The notes: a model not told the origin generated them from the sequence alone. Positions 1 through 8,725 are shown, counted from the stretch's first letter. The stretch is DNA of 64,000 nucleotides from Croceicoccus sp. (GCA_002694745.1 NZMY01000045.1:1-64000), one strand, 5' to 3'. Translations and numbers: made by a program.

Positions 1-1158
1 CTGCTTCGCCTGGAACAAGCTCGTCGATCAGCCGTGGCGCATTATGTCCATTGGAATGCGACAATGGGCTCATGGGTTCTGATCAGCGCGCCTTGGTATC
101 AGGTCGTCGCTGGTGATCCTGCGATAGGTCGCATGCACGGTGATTTCAGTTATCCCGTACATGTTGATCAGGCTCGGCTGCTGATCGCCATATCGCTCCA
201 CCCAGGGACGAAGCGTCGCGAAGTCGAGGGCCTCGCCGCCGAAGATAATCTTTCGCAAAGCATATTCGCGGGGCGCCGAAGCGAGTTCCGCCCTCAGAAA
301 CTGGCGGAAGGCTGATGGCGTCTGGCACAGGATTGTCACCTTCTCGCGCAGCAACAATTCTCGCAGATCGACAGGAGAGCGCCGCGTGTCGAGTGGTACG
401 GGCACGAGCCTGCCACCATGAAGAAGGGCGCCCCAGACTTCCCACACGGAGAAATCAAAGCCGAAGGAATGCGACACCGCCCAGACGTCGTTCTGGTCGA
501 ATTCAAACCACGCCCGCGTCGTTTCGAAGAGCCGGGTGACATTGCCGTGGCTGACCATCACCCCCTTTGGCTTTCCGGTCGAGCCCGACGTATAGATTAC
601 ATAGGCCAGTGCTTCGGGGGCATCATTGCCAGGGTCGGGCACGAGTCCGACGGCAGGAGGAATGTCGCTGGTCACGAAGACCGTCATCCCCGGCTCGACG
701 ATGTTTGCCCGAAGGCAGTTCTGGGTGATGACCGCGGCAGCACCGGCATCTTCGAGCATGAAGGCAATGCGGTCCACCGGGTTCGCCGGATCAACCGGAA
801 GATAGGCGCACCCTGCCTTCAGGATGCCAAGCATGGCCGCGATGGTCTCGATGCCATCGGCGGCGTGCAGTCCGATGATCTTGCCCGGCCCGATGCCGTT
901 TGCCTGCAGATGACTCGCGATGGCGTCCGACCACGCGTCCAACCGGGCGTAGGTCAGTTCGCGATCGCCCTCTGTAAGCGCGACACGCTCGGGAAACCTG
1001 CTGGCGACGAGCCGGAAGCTGGAGTGGATGGATAGTGATCCGTGTCTTGATTGATCAATGCCCCAAGACCTTGGCGGCCGCTCGTTTCGCGAAGAAATGT
1101 GCTGCACCAAACCAGTATACGGGTTACCCGCCAGAGGCGAAGAATTCCAACCAGTCAC
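1..1158 (-). pseudogene. NRPS amino-acid adenylation domain, broken before its C-terminal subdomain
   Basis: An adenylation domain that would activate an amino acid as aminoacyl-AMP for nonribosomal peptide synthesis. Visible cores in order: A1/A2 region with LKAGCAYLPVDP, A3 YVIYTSGSTGKPKGVMVSHG, A4 FDFSVWEVWG, A5 NMYGITEITVHATY. The frame opens at a GTG at 1158 and hits a TGA at 70-72, just where the A6-A10 subdomain should begin. Past the stop, one frame reads CRIPMDIMR and another RLIDELVPGEA, both of which look like the missing continuation, so one or more frameshifts are likely. No condensation domain precedes it, and the first ~45 residues match nothing I recognise. By manual alignment the substrate pocket reads D-F-W-C-I-G-M-V-H, one change from the threonine code. 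The window edge hides the rest, so an intact downstream gene cannot be excluded. Confidence 0.7.
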
Positions 1159-1460
1159 CCTTTGCCCCCAGTGTCAGGTTCACTTGCCGATCGGCAAACG
1201 CAGCAGCCAAATATCCAATATCACGGATCGCCCCACCCAGTCGGCCGATGTTAAAATTCGACAGGCCTTTAAGGTCGCAAGTTGAGTCGAACTACAATAG
1301 CCAAAATTTATTATAGTCCCTCTACTATGGGAAGCTGACCATTGGTGGTAGGAACAGCTACCGCCGATGCTCGATTGCGTGAATAGGGCCGATCAACAAA
1401 CTGATGGGGAAATGTTCTCACTCGTTCTCTGCCACCGGCACCTCTGCCTAGAGGGTTGCG
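1159..1460. other. Intergenic region between divergent genes, AT-rich promoter-like stretch
   Basis: This 302-base gap separates the leftward NRPS remnant from the rightward phosphopantetheinyl transferase. No coding frame in it looks like a protein. The segment 1250-1330 is much more AT-rich than its surroundings (TTTATTATAG around 1307-1316, TACAAT at 1293-1298) and could hold divergent promoters, but no -35/-10 pair has convincing spacing. Confidence 0.35.
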
Positions 1461-2183
1461 ATGAACCCCGTTCAAGAAGCTTTTGCATTTGAGTATGTTG
1501 TGGCGTGGGCGCTGGATATCGATGGTGACATCGAGGTCGATATCCTCCCACCTTCAATGCTCCGCCGTGGCGTCGTCCCGCGGAGCGGGAACGTCTGGCT
1601 GATCTTTTCACAACCGGATGATGAGCTTGGCAATCTGGCCTCGATCGCGTCCTGTCTATCGGATGTCGAGCAACAAAGGGCCGCTACATTTCTTTTCGAA
1701 ACGGACAGGCTTCGCTATGTCCGTTCGCACGCCTTCGTGCGGGCTTGCCTCGCCTCTCTGCTTGGCTGTCATCCTGCGCAGATAAGATTTGCAGCGACGC
1801 TGAACGGCAAGCCGGTTCTCGCTGCATCGTCTTTTCATGGGTCAGACCTGCATTTCAGCCTGAGCCGTTCTGGCGATGTTTGCGTGCTGGCGGTGTCCGC
1901 CTCGCCCGTGGGCGTCGATATAGAGCGTATCCGCTCGATTGCGGAGATGCGCGCGATTGCCTTGAACCTCTGGGGCAGTGCCGCGCTTGAGAGGCTCGAC
2001 CGGATTCCCGATGAGACCGGGCAAGCAGCCGCCTTCATCCGCTGGTGGACTGGTCACGAAGCAACGGTAAAATGCAGCGGAGCAGGTTTGAGCGATGAGC
2101 TTGCCGACCTGCCTGATGCAGGTTCAGGGCGCGTGGGCTGGTTGCACGGGTTGCCGCAACTCCAGGCCGGTCCTGTTGCATGA
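1461..2183 (+). CDS. 4'-phosphopantetheinyl transferase, Sfp type
   Basis: Transfers the 4'-phosphopantetheine arm of coenzyme A onto a conserved serine of carrier proteins (NRPS PCP or ACP). The 240-residue length suits the Sfp/Gsp group. Both diagnostic motifs are visible: VGVDIERI (magnesium-binding Asp/Glu) and, about 40 residues later, WWTGHEATVKCSGAGL, the W-x-x-K/H-E-A-x-x-K block. The ATG at 1461 follows GAGGG at suitable spacing. Its stop overlaps the start of the flippase gene (ATGA at 2180-2183), so the two are translationally coupled. Its obvious local partner would be the neighbouring NRPS, which looks broken; it might instead serve carrier proteins elsewhere, for example the ACP at 55.7 kb. 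Family assignment is secure; the partner is inference. Confidence 0.9.
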   Translation: MNPVQEAFAFEYVVAWALDIDGDIEVDILPPSMLRRGVVPRSGNVWLIFSQPDDELGNLASIASCLSDVEQQRAATFLFETDRLRYVRSHAFVRACLASLLGCHPAQIRFAATLNGKPVLAASSFHGSDLHFSLSRSGDVCVLAVSASPVGVDIERIRSIAEMRAIALNLWGSAALERLDRIPDETGQAAAFIRWWTGHEATVKCSGAGLSDELADLPDAGSGRVGWLHGLPQLQAGPVA

Positions 2184-3718
2184 CCCGTGGAGCCAACGGC
2201 AAGACGGGCAAGCCCCGCGCATCGGTCCGGCAAAAGGTCGCGCATGGGGCCTTCCTGATAACGGCTGCCCGCAGCGTTTCGAGAGCCTTGGATCTCGTCA
2301 CCTTGATGGTGCTCGCGCGACTGCTCACTCCGGCTGATTTCGGCCTTGTCGCGATCGCAACGTCAGCGGTCCAGCTCACGGAAGCAATGCTGGAGCTGCC
2401 GACAGGTAACGCACTGCTGCAGCTGAAATCTGTAGGCCGCAAGCCGCTCGATACGGCCTTTACCTTCGCGCTGCTGCGCGGGCTGTTCGTCGCGGCCCTC
2501 TTGGCAGGCCTCTCGTTTCCATTGGCAAATTTCTTCGGCGATGAACGGCTGGTCCCGCTGATCTGCTTTCTGAGCGTGGCGCCTGCCCTGCGCGGGCTCC
2601 GAAGCCCCCGGGCGTTCCTGTTGTTCAAACACCTTCGGTTTCGTCCGGACGCAACTGCCGAGATCTTTGGCAAGCTGGCCGCCCTTTGCATCGCTATTAC
2701 GCTTGCGCTCGAAACGGGGAGCTATTGGGCCATCGCGGCAGGCTCCGTGGCAAACCCCTTGTTCTATGTCATCGCGACTTACGTGCTGGTGCCAGCAAGG
2801 CCTCGTTTCACCCTGCATTCCTGGCGCCTGTTTCATCGCTATTTGGGATGGAGCATCGCCGCACAGGGTCTCAGCGCACTGAATTGGCAGACCGACCGGT
2901 TCGTGCTTGCCAAGATTGCCTCGCAGACCACTGTCGGACTATTCGCTACTACGCGCGATATTGCGGCCATGCCGTATAAGGTGATTTTCGAATCCATCCA
3001 GCGACCCGTGATCTCTGCGTTATCGCGAAGCAATGGCCATCGGGATCGGCAAGGGGACACCTACCGTCTCACACTGTCCGCTGTATTGTCGATCGGGATC
3101 CCGATTGCCTTTGCCCAGGCAATACTCGCGCCGCAGTTGGTGGAACTCGTGCTCGGGCCGCAATGGCTGACGGTGGTGCTTGTCTTCCAGGCTGCCTCGC
3201 TGACGCTTATTCCAGGTCTCTTCTCAAGCATGACCAGTTCGCTGCTTTACGCATCCGGCAAGCCCAACCTGATTTTCACCCGCAATCTTTACGACTGGGC
3301 TGCCCGGATGCCGCTGACTGTCGGTTTGACCCTGTGGGGGGGGTGGAAGGGCGCTGTCATGGCATTCGTCGTTTCCGACTGTCTTCTTGCTTTCCTTTGC
3401 ATGATGCTGGTGCGCCGCACGGTCGGGATATCGGTCTTTCAACAGCTGGCCGGAGCCTGGCGGGCCGCAATTTCCGGCATCTGCATGGTGGGCATAATGC
3501 TGGTGGTCGGACACTCTACGGAGGCCGGATCGGGTCCCTTGGGCATCATCCTGTACTTGTTATGGATGGTACCGCTTGCCGGTTCTGTTTACGCCGTCAT
3601 GCTTCTGGTAATATGGATATCGATCGGTCGGCCCGACGGAATCGAGCGCCTTGCCTTTCATTTTGCCGAACCGCTGCTGCCCAAGACGGCCAGAAGAATT
3701 GTGCTGGGACGTTCGTGA
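2180..3718 (+). CDS. Lipopolysaccharide/exopolysaccharide flippase, Wzx/MATE-like
   Basis: A 512-residue polytopic inner-membrane protein of the oligosaccharide-flippase family, expected to flip lipid-linked glycan repeat units across the cytoplasmic membrane. The N-terminus (about residues 20-60) carries the family signature: a hydrophobic helix, then LARLLTPADFGLVAIATS. Hydrophobic segments continue to residue ~490, consistent with 12-14 helices. The gene is ATGA-coupled to the upstream phosphopantetheinyl transferase, an odd pairing suggesting an accessory lipopeptide or glycan locus. It converges with a TIGR04325-type methyltransferase often seen in polysaccharide loci. A run of eight G at about 3336-3343, encoding Trp-Gly-Gly-Trp, lies within the frame and is a potential slippage site. 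The transported substrate cannot be told from sequence. Confidence 0.85.
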   Translation: MTRGANGKTGKPRASVRQKVAHGAFLITAARSVSRALDLVTLMVLARLLTPADFGLVAIATSAVQLTEAMLELPTGNALLQLKSVGRKPLDTAFTFALLRGLFVAALLAGLSFPLANFFGDERLVPLICFLSVAPALRGLRSPRAFLLFKHLRFRPDATAEIFGKLAALCIAITLALETGSYWAIAAGSVANPLFYVIATYVLVPARPRFTLHSWRLFHRYLGWSIAAQGLSALNWQTDRFVLAKIASQTTVGLFATTRDIAAMPYKVIFESIQRPVISALSRSNGHRDRQGDTYRLTLSAVLSIGIPIAFAQAILAPQLVELVLGPQWLTVVLVFQAASLTLIPGLFSSMTSSLLYASGKPNLIFTRNLYDWAARMPLTVGLTLWGGWKGAVMAFVVSDCLLAFLCMMLVRRTVGISVFQQLAGAWRAAISGICMVGIMLVVGHSTEAGSGPLGIILYLLWMVPLAGSVYAVMLLVIWISIGRPDGIERLAFHFAEPLLPKTARRIVLGRS

Positions 3719-3758
3719 TCTGCAGCATCGAAGCAGGCCAGAGCCCAGCTTGACCTTC

Positions 3759-4511
3759 CTACGATCCAAGCCTGCAGTAATAGCCACGACTTGTGGACTT
3801 GCCGAAAGCGGGATGGGTATGGCTGAGGGAGGCGATTTCCCACTGATCGATAATCGTATAGCCTGCATCGGTCAGGCTCCTTTCGAACACTTGGCGGTTA
3901 CGGATCCGATAGGGTATCTCGGCACCGGGGAATTGCTCCAGAGTGACCACTTCTTCAGCGTCACGCGTCGCCACCTTGTTGATCACGGCATGTACCGGCT
4001 GGCTTACGAAGCGTTTCAGATAGGGGCCGGGATCTTCATCCAGATACTGAAAGAGCCCGGAGGCCAGCAACACCGACGCAGGTGGAATTTCTTCCGGACC
4101 GGCATGAACCGAGATGCCGGAAAGCCCATCCGCTTCTGCTTGCGCGCGGCCCTGTTTGACGATTTCGGGCAAATCGCAAACCGCCCAATCCAGACTCTCG
4201 GGAAAAATAAGCCGCGACGAGAAAGCGCGAAATTTCGTACCCATGTGCCCGCCAGCGTCGATGATGCGGTTCGTGTCCGGCAGCACGCGCTCCAGCCAGA
4301 ATAGAACGGGATAGTCCCACAATTCCGTACGGCACATCAGTTCGTACGAAACCGGGGCGACTGCGGCATGATTATACCCGGCCAGCCGTTCGCGCCCGAC
4401 CGCAGCCAATGCGCTATCATAATCGGGATAGCTACCCTTGAAGCGGTCATAGTCACGGCCTCCGAGCGAGCGCCGAAGTCTGGAAGCCGCCCTTTGCGCC
4501 AGGCTCTTCAT
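3759..4511 (-). CDS. Putative methyltransferase, TIGR04325 (LIC12133) family
   Basis: A 250-residue protein with the layout of the TIGR04325 putative methyltransferases found in surface-polysaccharide clusters. The N-terminus has the family's FKGSYPDYDSAL block (about residues 24-35). A degenerate SAM-binding motif I follows, IIDAGGHMGTKF (about 88-99), then WAVCDLPEI as the acidic loop and ASGLFQYLDEDP further on. The C-terminus ends in the RGYYCRL strand typical of the group. The SAM role follows from the family; the methylated target, probably a sugar or lipid-linked glycan, is inferred from the convergent flippase. The ATG at 4511 has only a distant GGAG upstream, so the start is moderately certain. 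The IS element lies about 350 bases upstream. Confidence 0.75.
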   Translation of the reverse strand: MKSLAQRAASRLRRSLGGRDYDRFKGSYPDYDSALAAVGRERLAGYNHAAVAPVSYELMCRTELWDYPVLFWLERVLPDTNRIIDAGGHMGTKFRAFSSRLIFPESLDWAVCDLPEIVKQGRAQAEADGLSGISVHAGPEEIPPASVLLASGLFQYLDEDPGPYLKRFVSQPVHAVINKVATRDAEEVVTLEQFPGAEIPYRIRNRQVFERSLTDAGYTIIDQWEIASLSHTHPAFGKSTSRGYYCRLGS

Positions 4512-4583
4512 GATGCGGAATGCGGCTCCTGTTCGACCAGCGGTGGACCGAATTCCGGCGCAGCGATGGCAGTTTATCTGGGC

Positions 4584-4742
4584 CTATATACTTGTGTGAT
4601 CCGGCCGAAAGAAAGCCCCGCCGCTGAAAGGTCCGCAGCCCAAAAGCTTGCTGTCGATTGCCAGATCGAACAGCGCCCAATTTTGCAGGCGGCGGTGCTG
4701 GTTGAGGGAGAAGCGGATGCGCCAAATCCGCTTCGGCTTCAT
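4584..4742 (-). CDS. Small ORF (52 aa), possible interrupted short gene
   Basis: A 52-codon frame (begins MKPKRIWRIRFSLN, ends RPDHTSI) between the methyltransferase and the IS element. Its own ATG lacks a clear ribosome site. In the same frame upstream, a 15-codon ORF (4776-4823, MKMLETELTATKRPI) starts seven bases after a good AGGAGA (4831-4836) and ends in TGA. Eleven sense codons separate that TGA from this ATG. Reading through the TGA gives a continuous ~79-codon frame. This may be a gene with a nonsense mutation, a leader peptide plus short protein, or chance. No function is recognised. The segment LFDLAIDSKLLGCGPF faintly recalls O-antigen ligase-type proteins, but this is too weak to name. 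Confidence 0.3.
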   Translation of the reverse strand: MKPKRIWRIRFSLNQHRRLQNWALFDLAIDSKLLGCGPFSGGAFFRPDHTSI

Positions 4743-4859
4743 AGCGCGCTTTGCGCCTACGGTCCTTTCGGCATTTCAAATCGGACGCTTGGTAGCGGTG
4801 AGTTCCGTTTCAAGCATCTTCATAATCATTTCTCCTATGGCCACATTGGCCATCTTTAG

Positions 4860-4880
4860 CCTGTCCTATTCATGAGTTCG
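4860..4880. repeat. IS1380 element left terminal inverted repeat
   Basis: Outer end of the insertion sequence, transposase 3' side. It matches the opposite end at 14 of the 20 aligned bases (4861-4880) and is flanked outside by TTAG at 4856-4859. Confidence 0.8.
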
Positions 4881-5028
4881 CCGGATGGCGTTGTGCGGCC
4901 TTTGAGCCTGCGGCGGCGATGTGATGCGGACGAGCGCGATGGTCGGCAGTTTCACCGAGACAGGATCAATGGGCTTTTCGAGGTTGGTGTCAGGCGGGTT
5001 CAGAGCGTGTGCGGCAGGGCCGCGCCCG

Positions 5029-6399
5029 CTATGTTGGCGCAGTTCGGAGGCCATTGGCGACGGCCTTGAAGATCCGCGCATCAGGGCAAGCTGACGCGAA
5101 GGCCACGCGGATGCGCGAGGCGCTCTCGATGACGCGGGCGGCGACTTTGAGCAACCGTAGGCGCAAGGTGGCGAACTCTGCCCTGGCCAATGACGCGACT
5201 TTCGGGACGGCGTATCGGATGCGCCACAGCAGCCAGTAGGCAGCCGTGTGGAGAATGAGGCGCATCTGGTTGGCATTGGCCGAGCGGCACGAGGTGCGGT
5301 CGCTGGCGAGTTGGGTCTTGTGCATCTTGATGAGGTTTTCGGCCTGACCGCGCGCGCAGTAGAGCGTGTCGTAGATGTGCTCGGCCGAGCCTTCGGTCAG
5401 CGAGGTGACGACATAGCGGATGTCCATGCCCAGCGTGCTGGCCTCGATCCGGGCGACGACGCGGCGCTGGCTGTTCCAACTCTTCGCGCCATAGCGGGTC
5501 TCGGCATAGGCTCGAAGGACCGGAACCTGGGCCTCGGCGCGGCGGACCGCACAGGCATCGGCCGCGGCAACGATGTCCGGGTTCGCGCGTAGCGTGGCGT
5601 TGGTCGGCAGACCGAACACATAATCGACCCCGGCCGCCTCGCAGAAAGCCATGACCTCGGGGCGGCCATAGTGTCCGTCGCCCCGGATGGTGATGCGGGT
5701 GTCGGGCCAGTGCCGGCGGATGTGGCGCACCAGGCGCCGGATGTGACCGACCGCTTCGACGCCCGACGGGGTCTTGCCGGTGCGCAGCAGCATGGCGACC
5801 GGGCGGCCGGTCGCGGTGTCATAAACGTGGATCGGCAGGAAGCAGCGCTCACCGTGATGCCCGTTCCAGAAGGAGAGCTGCTGATAGCCGTGCACGACAT
5901 CGCAGGTGTCATCGATGTCCAGCGTCACCGCCGCCGGCGCGGCAGGATAGCTGGCACAGTAGACGCCGATCATCGCGGCCATCATTTTGGCCAACTCGCG
6001 CGTGGTCGGTGCATTCTCCCACCGGCTCATCGTCGGTTGACTGGCCAGCCCCGCGCCCGATTCCGGCAATTTGCCCAGCGCCAGGCGGAACCCCGGATCA
6101 TCGCGCAAGGCATCGAGGTCATCGGCATCCTCGTAACCGCACGCGATCGCGAATACCCGGGCGCGCAGGATGTCATCGAGACGATGGACCACTCGGGTCG
6201 GGTCACGCGGATCGGCAATGCATGCCGCAAGCTGCCGACAAATCCCCATCGCGCGCTCGGCCTGCGCCAGCAACAGCACGCCGCCATCCGAGGTCAGCCG
6301 ACCACCATCGAACGCGGCTGTGAGCTTCTTGCCTCCGACCGCTGGGAATCCAAAAGAGCTTGCGATATCGTCGTTCATGGCGGGTGTGGCCTGTGGCAT
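5029..6399 (-). CDS. IS1380-family transposase
   Basis: A 456-residue DDE transposase, the length usual for IS1380 members. Family features include GGRLTSDGGVLLLAQAERAM (about residues 33-52), VTLDIDDTCDVVHGYQQ with the first acidic residues (about 157-173), ITIRGDGHYGRPEVM with a further Asp, and the C-terminal CARGQAENLIKMHKTQLASD block with the conserved Glu. The frame is intact, so the element may still be active. The ATG at 6399 follows a GCAGGGCAG-like ribosome site; an internal Met at residue 8 is possible. Confidence 0.92.
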   Translation of the reverse strand: MPQATPAMNDDIASSFGFPAVGGKKLTAAFDGGRLTSDGGVLLLAQAERAMGICRQLAACIADPRDPTRVVHRLDDILRARVFAIACGYEDADDLDALRDDPGFRLALGKLPESGAGLASQPTMSRWENAPTTRELAKMMAAMIGVYCASYPAAPAAVTLDIDDTCDVVHGYQQLSFWNGHHGERCFLPIHVYDTATGRPVAMLLRTGKTPSGVEAVGHIRRLVRHIRRHWPDTRITIRGDGHYGRPEVMAFCEAAGVDYVFGLPTNATLRANPDIVAAADACAVRRAEAQVPVLRAYAETRYGAKSWNSQRRVVARIEASTLGMDIRYVVTSLTEGSAEHIYDTLYCARGQAENLIKMHKTQLASDRTSCRSANANQMRLILHTAAYWLLWRIRYAVPKVASLARAEFATLRLRLLKVAARVIESASRIRVAFASACPDARIFKAVANGLRTAPT

Positions 6400-6485
6400 T
6401 TTCTGCCCTGCAAAAGGGCCGGAGTAGACACCCAGTTTCTAATGCAGATCAGAGGTTTACGCCACTCCCGCCAACCTCTCAGACC

Positions 6486-6506
6486 CGACCCGGTGAATAA
6501 GACGGG
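6486..6506. repeat. IS1380 element right terminal inverted repeat
   Basis: Outer end on the transposase 5' side. Its reverse complement pairs with the left end and it is flanked outside by the second TTAG copy at 6507-6510. The transposase promoter should lie between here and 6399. Confidence 0.8.
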
Positions 6507-6752
6507 TTAGAACGCTTGCCAGCCACGATGCGCTGGAGTGGCTGGGGGCCCGTGCCGACAAGATTACAGTGTTGAATGGCGGCGCATTGAGCTTAGCCAC
6601 CCCATTCTGGTCACCACAGCAGCGCCAAGCGACCGCTGAAACCTAAGGGAAGTGGACGTTAATGCACCGGCCGCTTTGGACCCGACGCTGCCGCTAGGCG
6701 CGGCGCTATGCAGCGCGTGAACGGGCCGGCAACTAACCCACCGCCGCATAAA
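6507..6752. other. Gene-free flank of the IS element
   Basis: About 250 bases between the IS right end and the SDR gene stop. One plus frame (about 6514-6633) reads DALEWLGARADKITVLNGG and could be the remnant of an interrupted gene. It has no partner on the other side of the IS and no recognised family, so no gene is called. Confidence 0.4.
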
Positions 6753-7541
6753 TTACTTGTCGGGCTCTGCCATCTTGCGGTGCATCTGGGCGAGCACCGT
6801 GTCGGGGATGATCCCGGCGAACGCATCCTGGATCTTGTTCATCAATCCGCTGACCGTATGCGCCTCGCCTTCGAGCAGCGCTTCATAACCGTCCTTCGCC
6901 ACCTTGGCGGGGTCGGCCTTGCTGTCTCTCTTCCCGACATTCGTATTCTCGAGATTGGCCCGGTCGAAGAACTCAGTATCCGTGACGCCGGGCATCAGGC
7001 AGGTGATGACCACATCGCTCTCCTTCAGCTCATTTCGAAGTCCGAAGCAGAAATAATCGATATAGCTCTTGGTGCTGTTGTAGACGAGCTGGAACGCCCC
7101 CGGGATATGCCCCGCGATCGACCCGGTGACGAGGATGCGGCCCTTGTTGGCTGTCCGCATCCGCTGGCCGATCTGGTGGAGCAGCCAGGTCGTCCCGGTG
7201 ACATTGGTATGGATCACATGGGCGATATCCTTCCATTCCTGATCCAGAAAGGCCTGACCCAGCCCGTGGCCGGCATTGGCGAGCAGGACATCCACCTGCC
7301 TTTCTCCGATTGCGCTCATGAGCGATTGCAAGCCACTGGCCGTCGATAGATCCGCCTCCAGGATATCGACCGTAGCGGCCCCTCCGGTCCGAGCCGCGGC
7401 CTCGGCCTCGCCAAGCTCGCGATCGGCGACGAGAAGCAGGTCGCAGCCGTCCTTCGCCGCCAGTTTGGCAAGTTCCAACCCGATCCCGCTGGAGGCGCCC
7501 GTGATGACGACAAAGCCGTCCAGTTTCTCGATCTTGCTCAT
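6753..7541 (-). CDS. Short-chain dehydrogenase/reductase
   Basis: A 262-residue classical SDR oxidoreductase using NAD(P)H. The nucleotide-binding TGASSGIG motif begins about 12 residues from the start (VVITGASSGIGLELAKLA). NAGHG follows, then the catalytic Ser (GSIAGHIPGA) and the YNSTK motif with catalytic Tyr and Lys. The start is MSKIEKLD at 7541; a longer frame upstream is only the end of the preceding gene in another phase. That ATG overlaps the TGA of the alcohol dehydrogenase (7538-7541), making this the third gene of a coupled operon. The substrate is unknown; co-expression with a formaldehyde-dehydrogenase-like enzyme suggests handling of aldehydes or ketones. Confidence 0.88.
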   Translation of the reverse strand: MSKIEKLDGFVVITGASSGIGLELAKLAAKDGCDLLLVADRELGEAEAAARTGGAATVDILEADLSTASGLQSLMSAIGERQVDVLLANAGHGLGQAFLDQEWKDIAHVIHTNVTGTTWLLHQIGQRMRTANKGRILVTGSIAGHIPGAFQLVYNSTKSYIDYFCFGLRNELKESDVVITCLMPGVTDTEFFDRANLENTNVGKRDSKADPAKVAKDGYEALLEGEAHTVSGLMNKIQDAFAGIIPDTVLAQMHRKMAEPDK

Positions 7542-8725
7542 GCCGCTTTCTCCATTCCGGGCTTCAGGATCACCTTGGTCCAGCTGTCCTGCTCTTCCTT
7601 GAAATTCTTGTATCCGCGCGCCGCGTCTTCCAGCGGCAGGCGATGGCTGATCAGGAATGTCGTATCGAGCGTTCCGTCCTCGATCTTCGCCAGCAGGTCC
7701 TTGGTGTATTTCTGCACATGGGTTTGCCCGCCGCGCAGTTGCAGCCCCTTTTCCATCATCGCGCCCAGCGGCCATTTATCGGTCATTCCGCCGTAAACGC
7801 CGGGGATCGACACCTTTCCGCCAAAGCGAACCGCCAATATCGCCTGCTTCAGGGCGCTGGCCCTGTCCGCGCCGATGCCGATTTTCTGCTTCACGACATC
7901 CATCATGTTGTCGACGGCAAAGCCATGAGATTCCATGCCGACGGCATCGATCACCGCATCGACGCCGATGCCGCCCGACATTTCCATCAATGCCTCGCGC
8001 ACATGGGTGGTGCGGAAATTGACGATCTCTGCGCCAAGCTGGCGGGCCAGTTCCAGACGGTGGGGATAGTGATCGATGGCGATAACCTTCGACGCGCCCA
8101 TCACGATGGCCGACTGGATCGCGAACAGGCCGACAGGCCCGCAGCCCCATACCGCGACCGTATCGTCCGGCTTGATGTCGGCATTTTCGGCTGCCATCCA
8201 GCCGGTCGGCAGGATGTCGGAAAGGAACAGGACCTTCTCGTCCTCAAGATGATCGGGCACCACGATCGGCCCGACATCGGAGAACGGCACCCGTACATAT
8301 TCGGCCTGCCCGCCCGAATAGCCGCCGGTCAGGTGGGAATAGCCGAACAGTCCGCTCATCGGCTGGCCGTAGAGCGTCGCCGACATATCCTGCTTCTCGA
8401 CCGGATTGCTGTTGTCGCAGGCGGAATATTGCTGGCTCTTGCAGTGAAAACAGCCGCCGCAGGCAATGGTAAAGGGCACGACCACCCGCTGGCCTTTCTT
8501 CAGCGTGGCATCGCTGCCGGTCTCGACCACTTCGCCCATGAATTCATGGCCCAGCACATCGCCGGGTTTCACGGCCGGGATGACACCGTCATACAGATGA
8601 AGGTCGGATCCGCAGATGGCGGTGCTGGTGATCTTGATGATCGCATCGCGCGGATTGATGATTTCGGGATCGTCGACGGTTTCGACGCGAACGTCCTTGG
8701 TTCCATGCCAGGTCAGCGCTCTCAT
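7538..8725 (-). CDS. Zinc-dependent alcohol dehydrogenase, formaldehyde-dehydrogenase-like
   Basis: A 395-residue medium-chain dehydrogenase. Catalytic zinc ligands are in TAICGSDLHLYDG (Cys) and VLGHEFMGEVVE (His-Glu). A four-cysteine structural zinc loop reads CGGCFHCKSQQYSAC. The Rossmann motif is VWGCGPVGLFAIQSA. The length and the insert after the structural zinc match the subgroup of glutathione-independent formaldehyde-dehydrogenase-like proteins (FDH_like), whose real substrates are often unknown. It overlaps the upstream SRPBCC gene (8722-8725) and the downstream SDR by ATGA junctions, so all three are probably one transcript. Confidence 0.9.
   Translation of the reverse strand: MRALTWHGTKDVRVETVDDPEIINPRDAIIKITSTAICGSDLHLYDGVIPAVKPGDVLGHEFMGEVVETGSDATLKKGQRVVVPFTIACGGCFHCKSQQYSACDNSNPVEKQDMSATLYGQPMSGLFGYSHLTGGYSGGQAEYVRVPFSDVGPIVVPDHLEDEKVLFLSDILPTGWMAAENADIKPDDTVAVWGCGPVGLFAIQSAIVMGASKVIAIDHYPHRLELARQLGAEIVNFRTTHVREALMEMSGGIGVDAVIDAVGMESHGFAVDNMMDVVKQKIGIGADRASALKQAILAVRFGGKVSIPGVYGGMTDKWPLGAMMEKGLQLRGGQTHVQKYTKDLLAKIEDGTLDTTFLISHRLPLEDAARGYKNFKEEQDSWTKVILKPGMEKAA

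Larger units (their letters stand above)
4860..6506 (-). mobile_element. Complete IS1380-family insertion sequence
   Basis: A 1647-base element holding one transposase gene on the minus strand. The ends are imperfect inverted repeats. The left end 4861-4880 (CTGTCCTATTCATGAGTTCG) matches the reverse complement of 6486-6505 (CCGTCTTATTCACCGGGTCG) at 14 of 20 positions, including a shared TATTCA core. Both outer edges are followed by TTAG (4856-4859 and 6507-6510), a 4-base direct repeat that looks like the target-site duplication. Size, single long transposase gene and short duplication all fit the IS1380 family. The element sits between the glycan/NRPS edge and the dehydrogenase operon. Confidence 0.85.

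Noticed and set aside
1282-1314. Sigma-70 promoter TTGAGT / TATTAT before the phosphopantetheinyl transferase
   Set aside because: The elements are 21 bases apart, too far for a normal promoter, so only an AT-rich promoter-like stretch is reported.
4368-4859. Plus-strand frame ending at the IS left edge as a gene interrupted by the IS
   Set aside because: The frame is antisense to the methyltransferase start region, has no recognisable domain, and no matching continuation exists beyond the IS right end.
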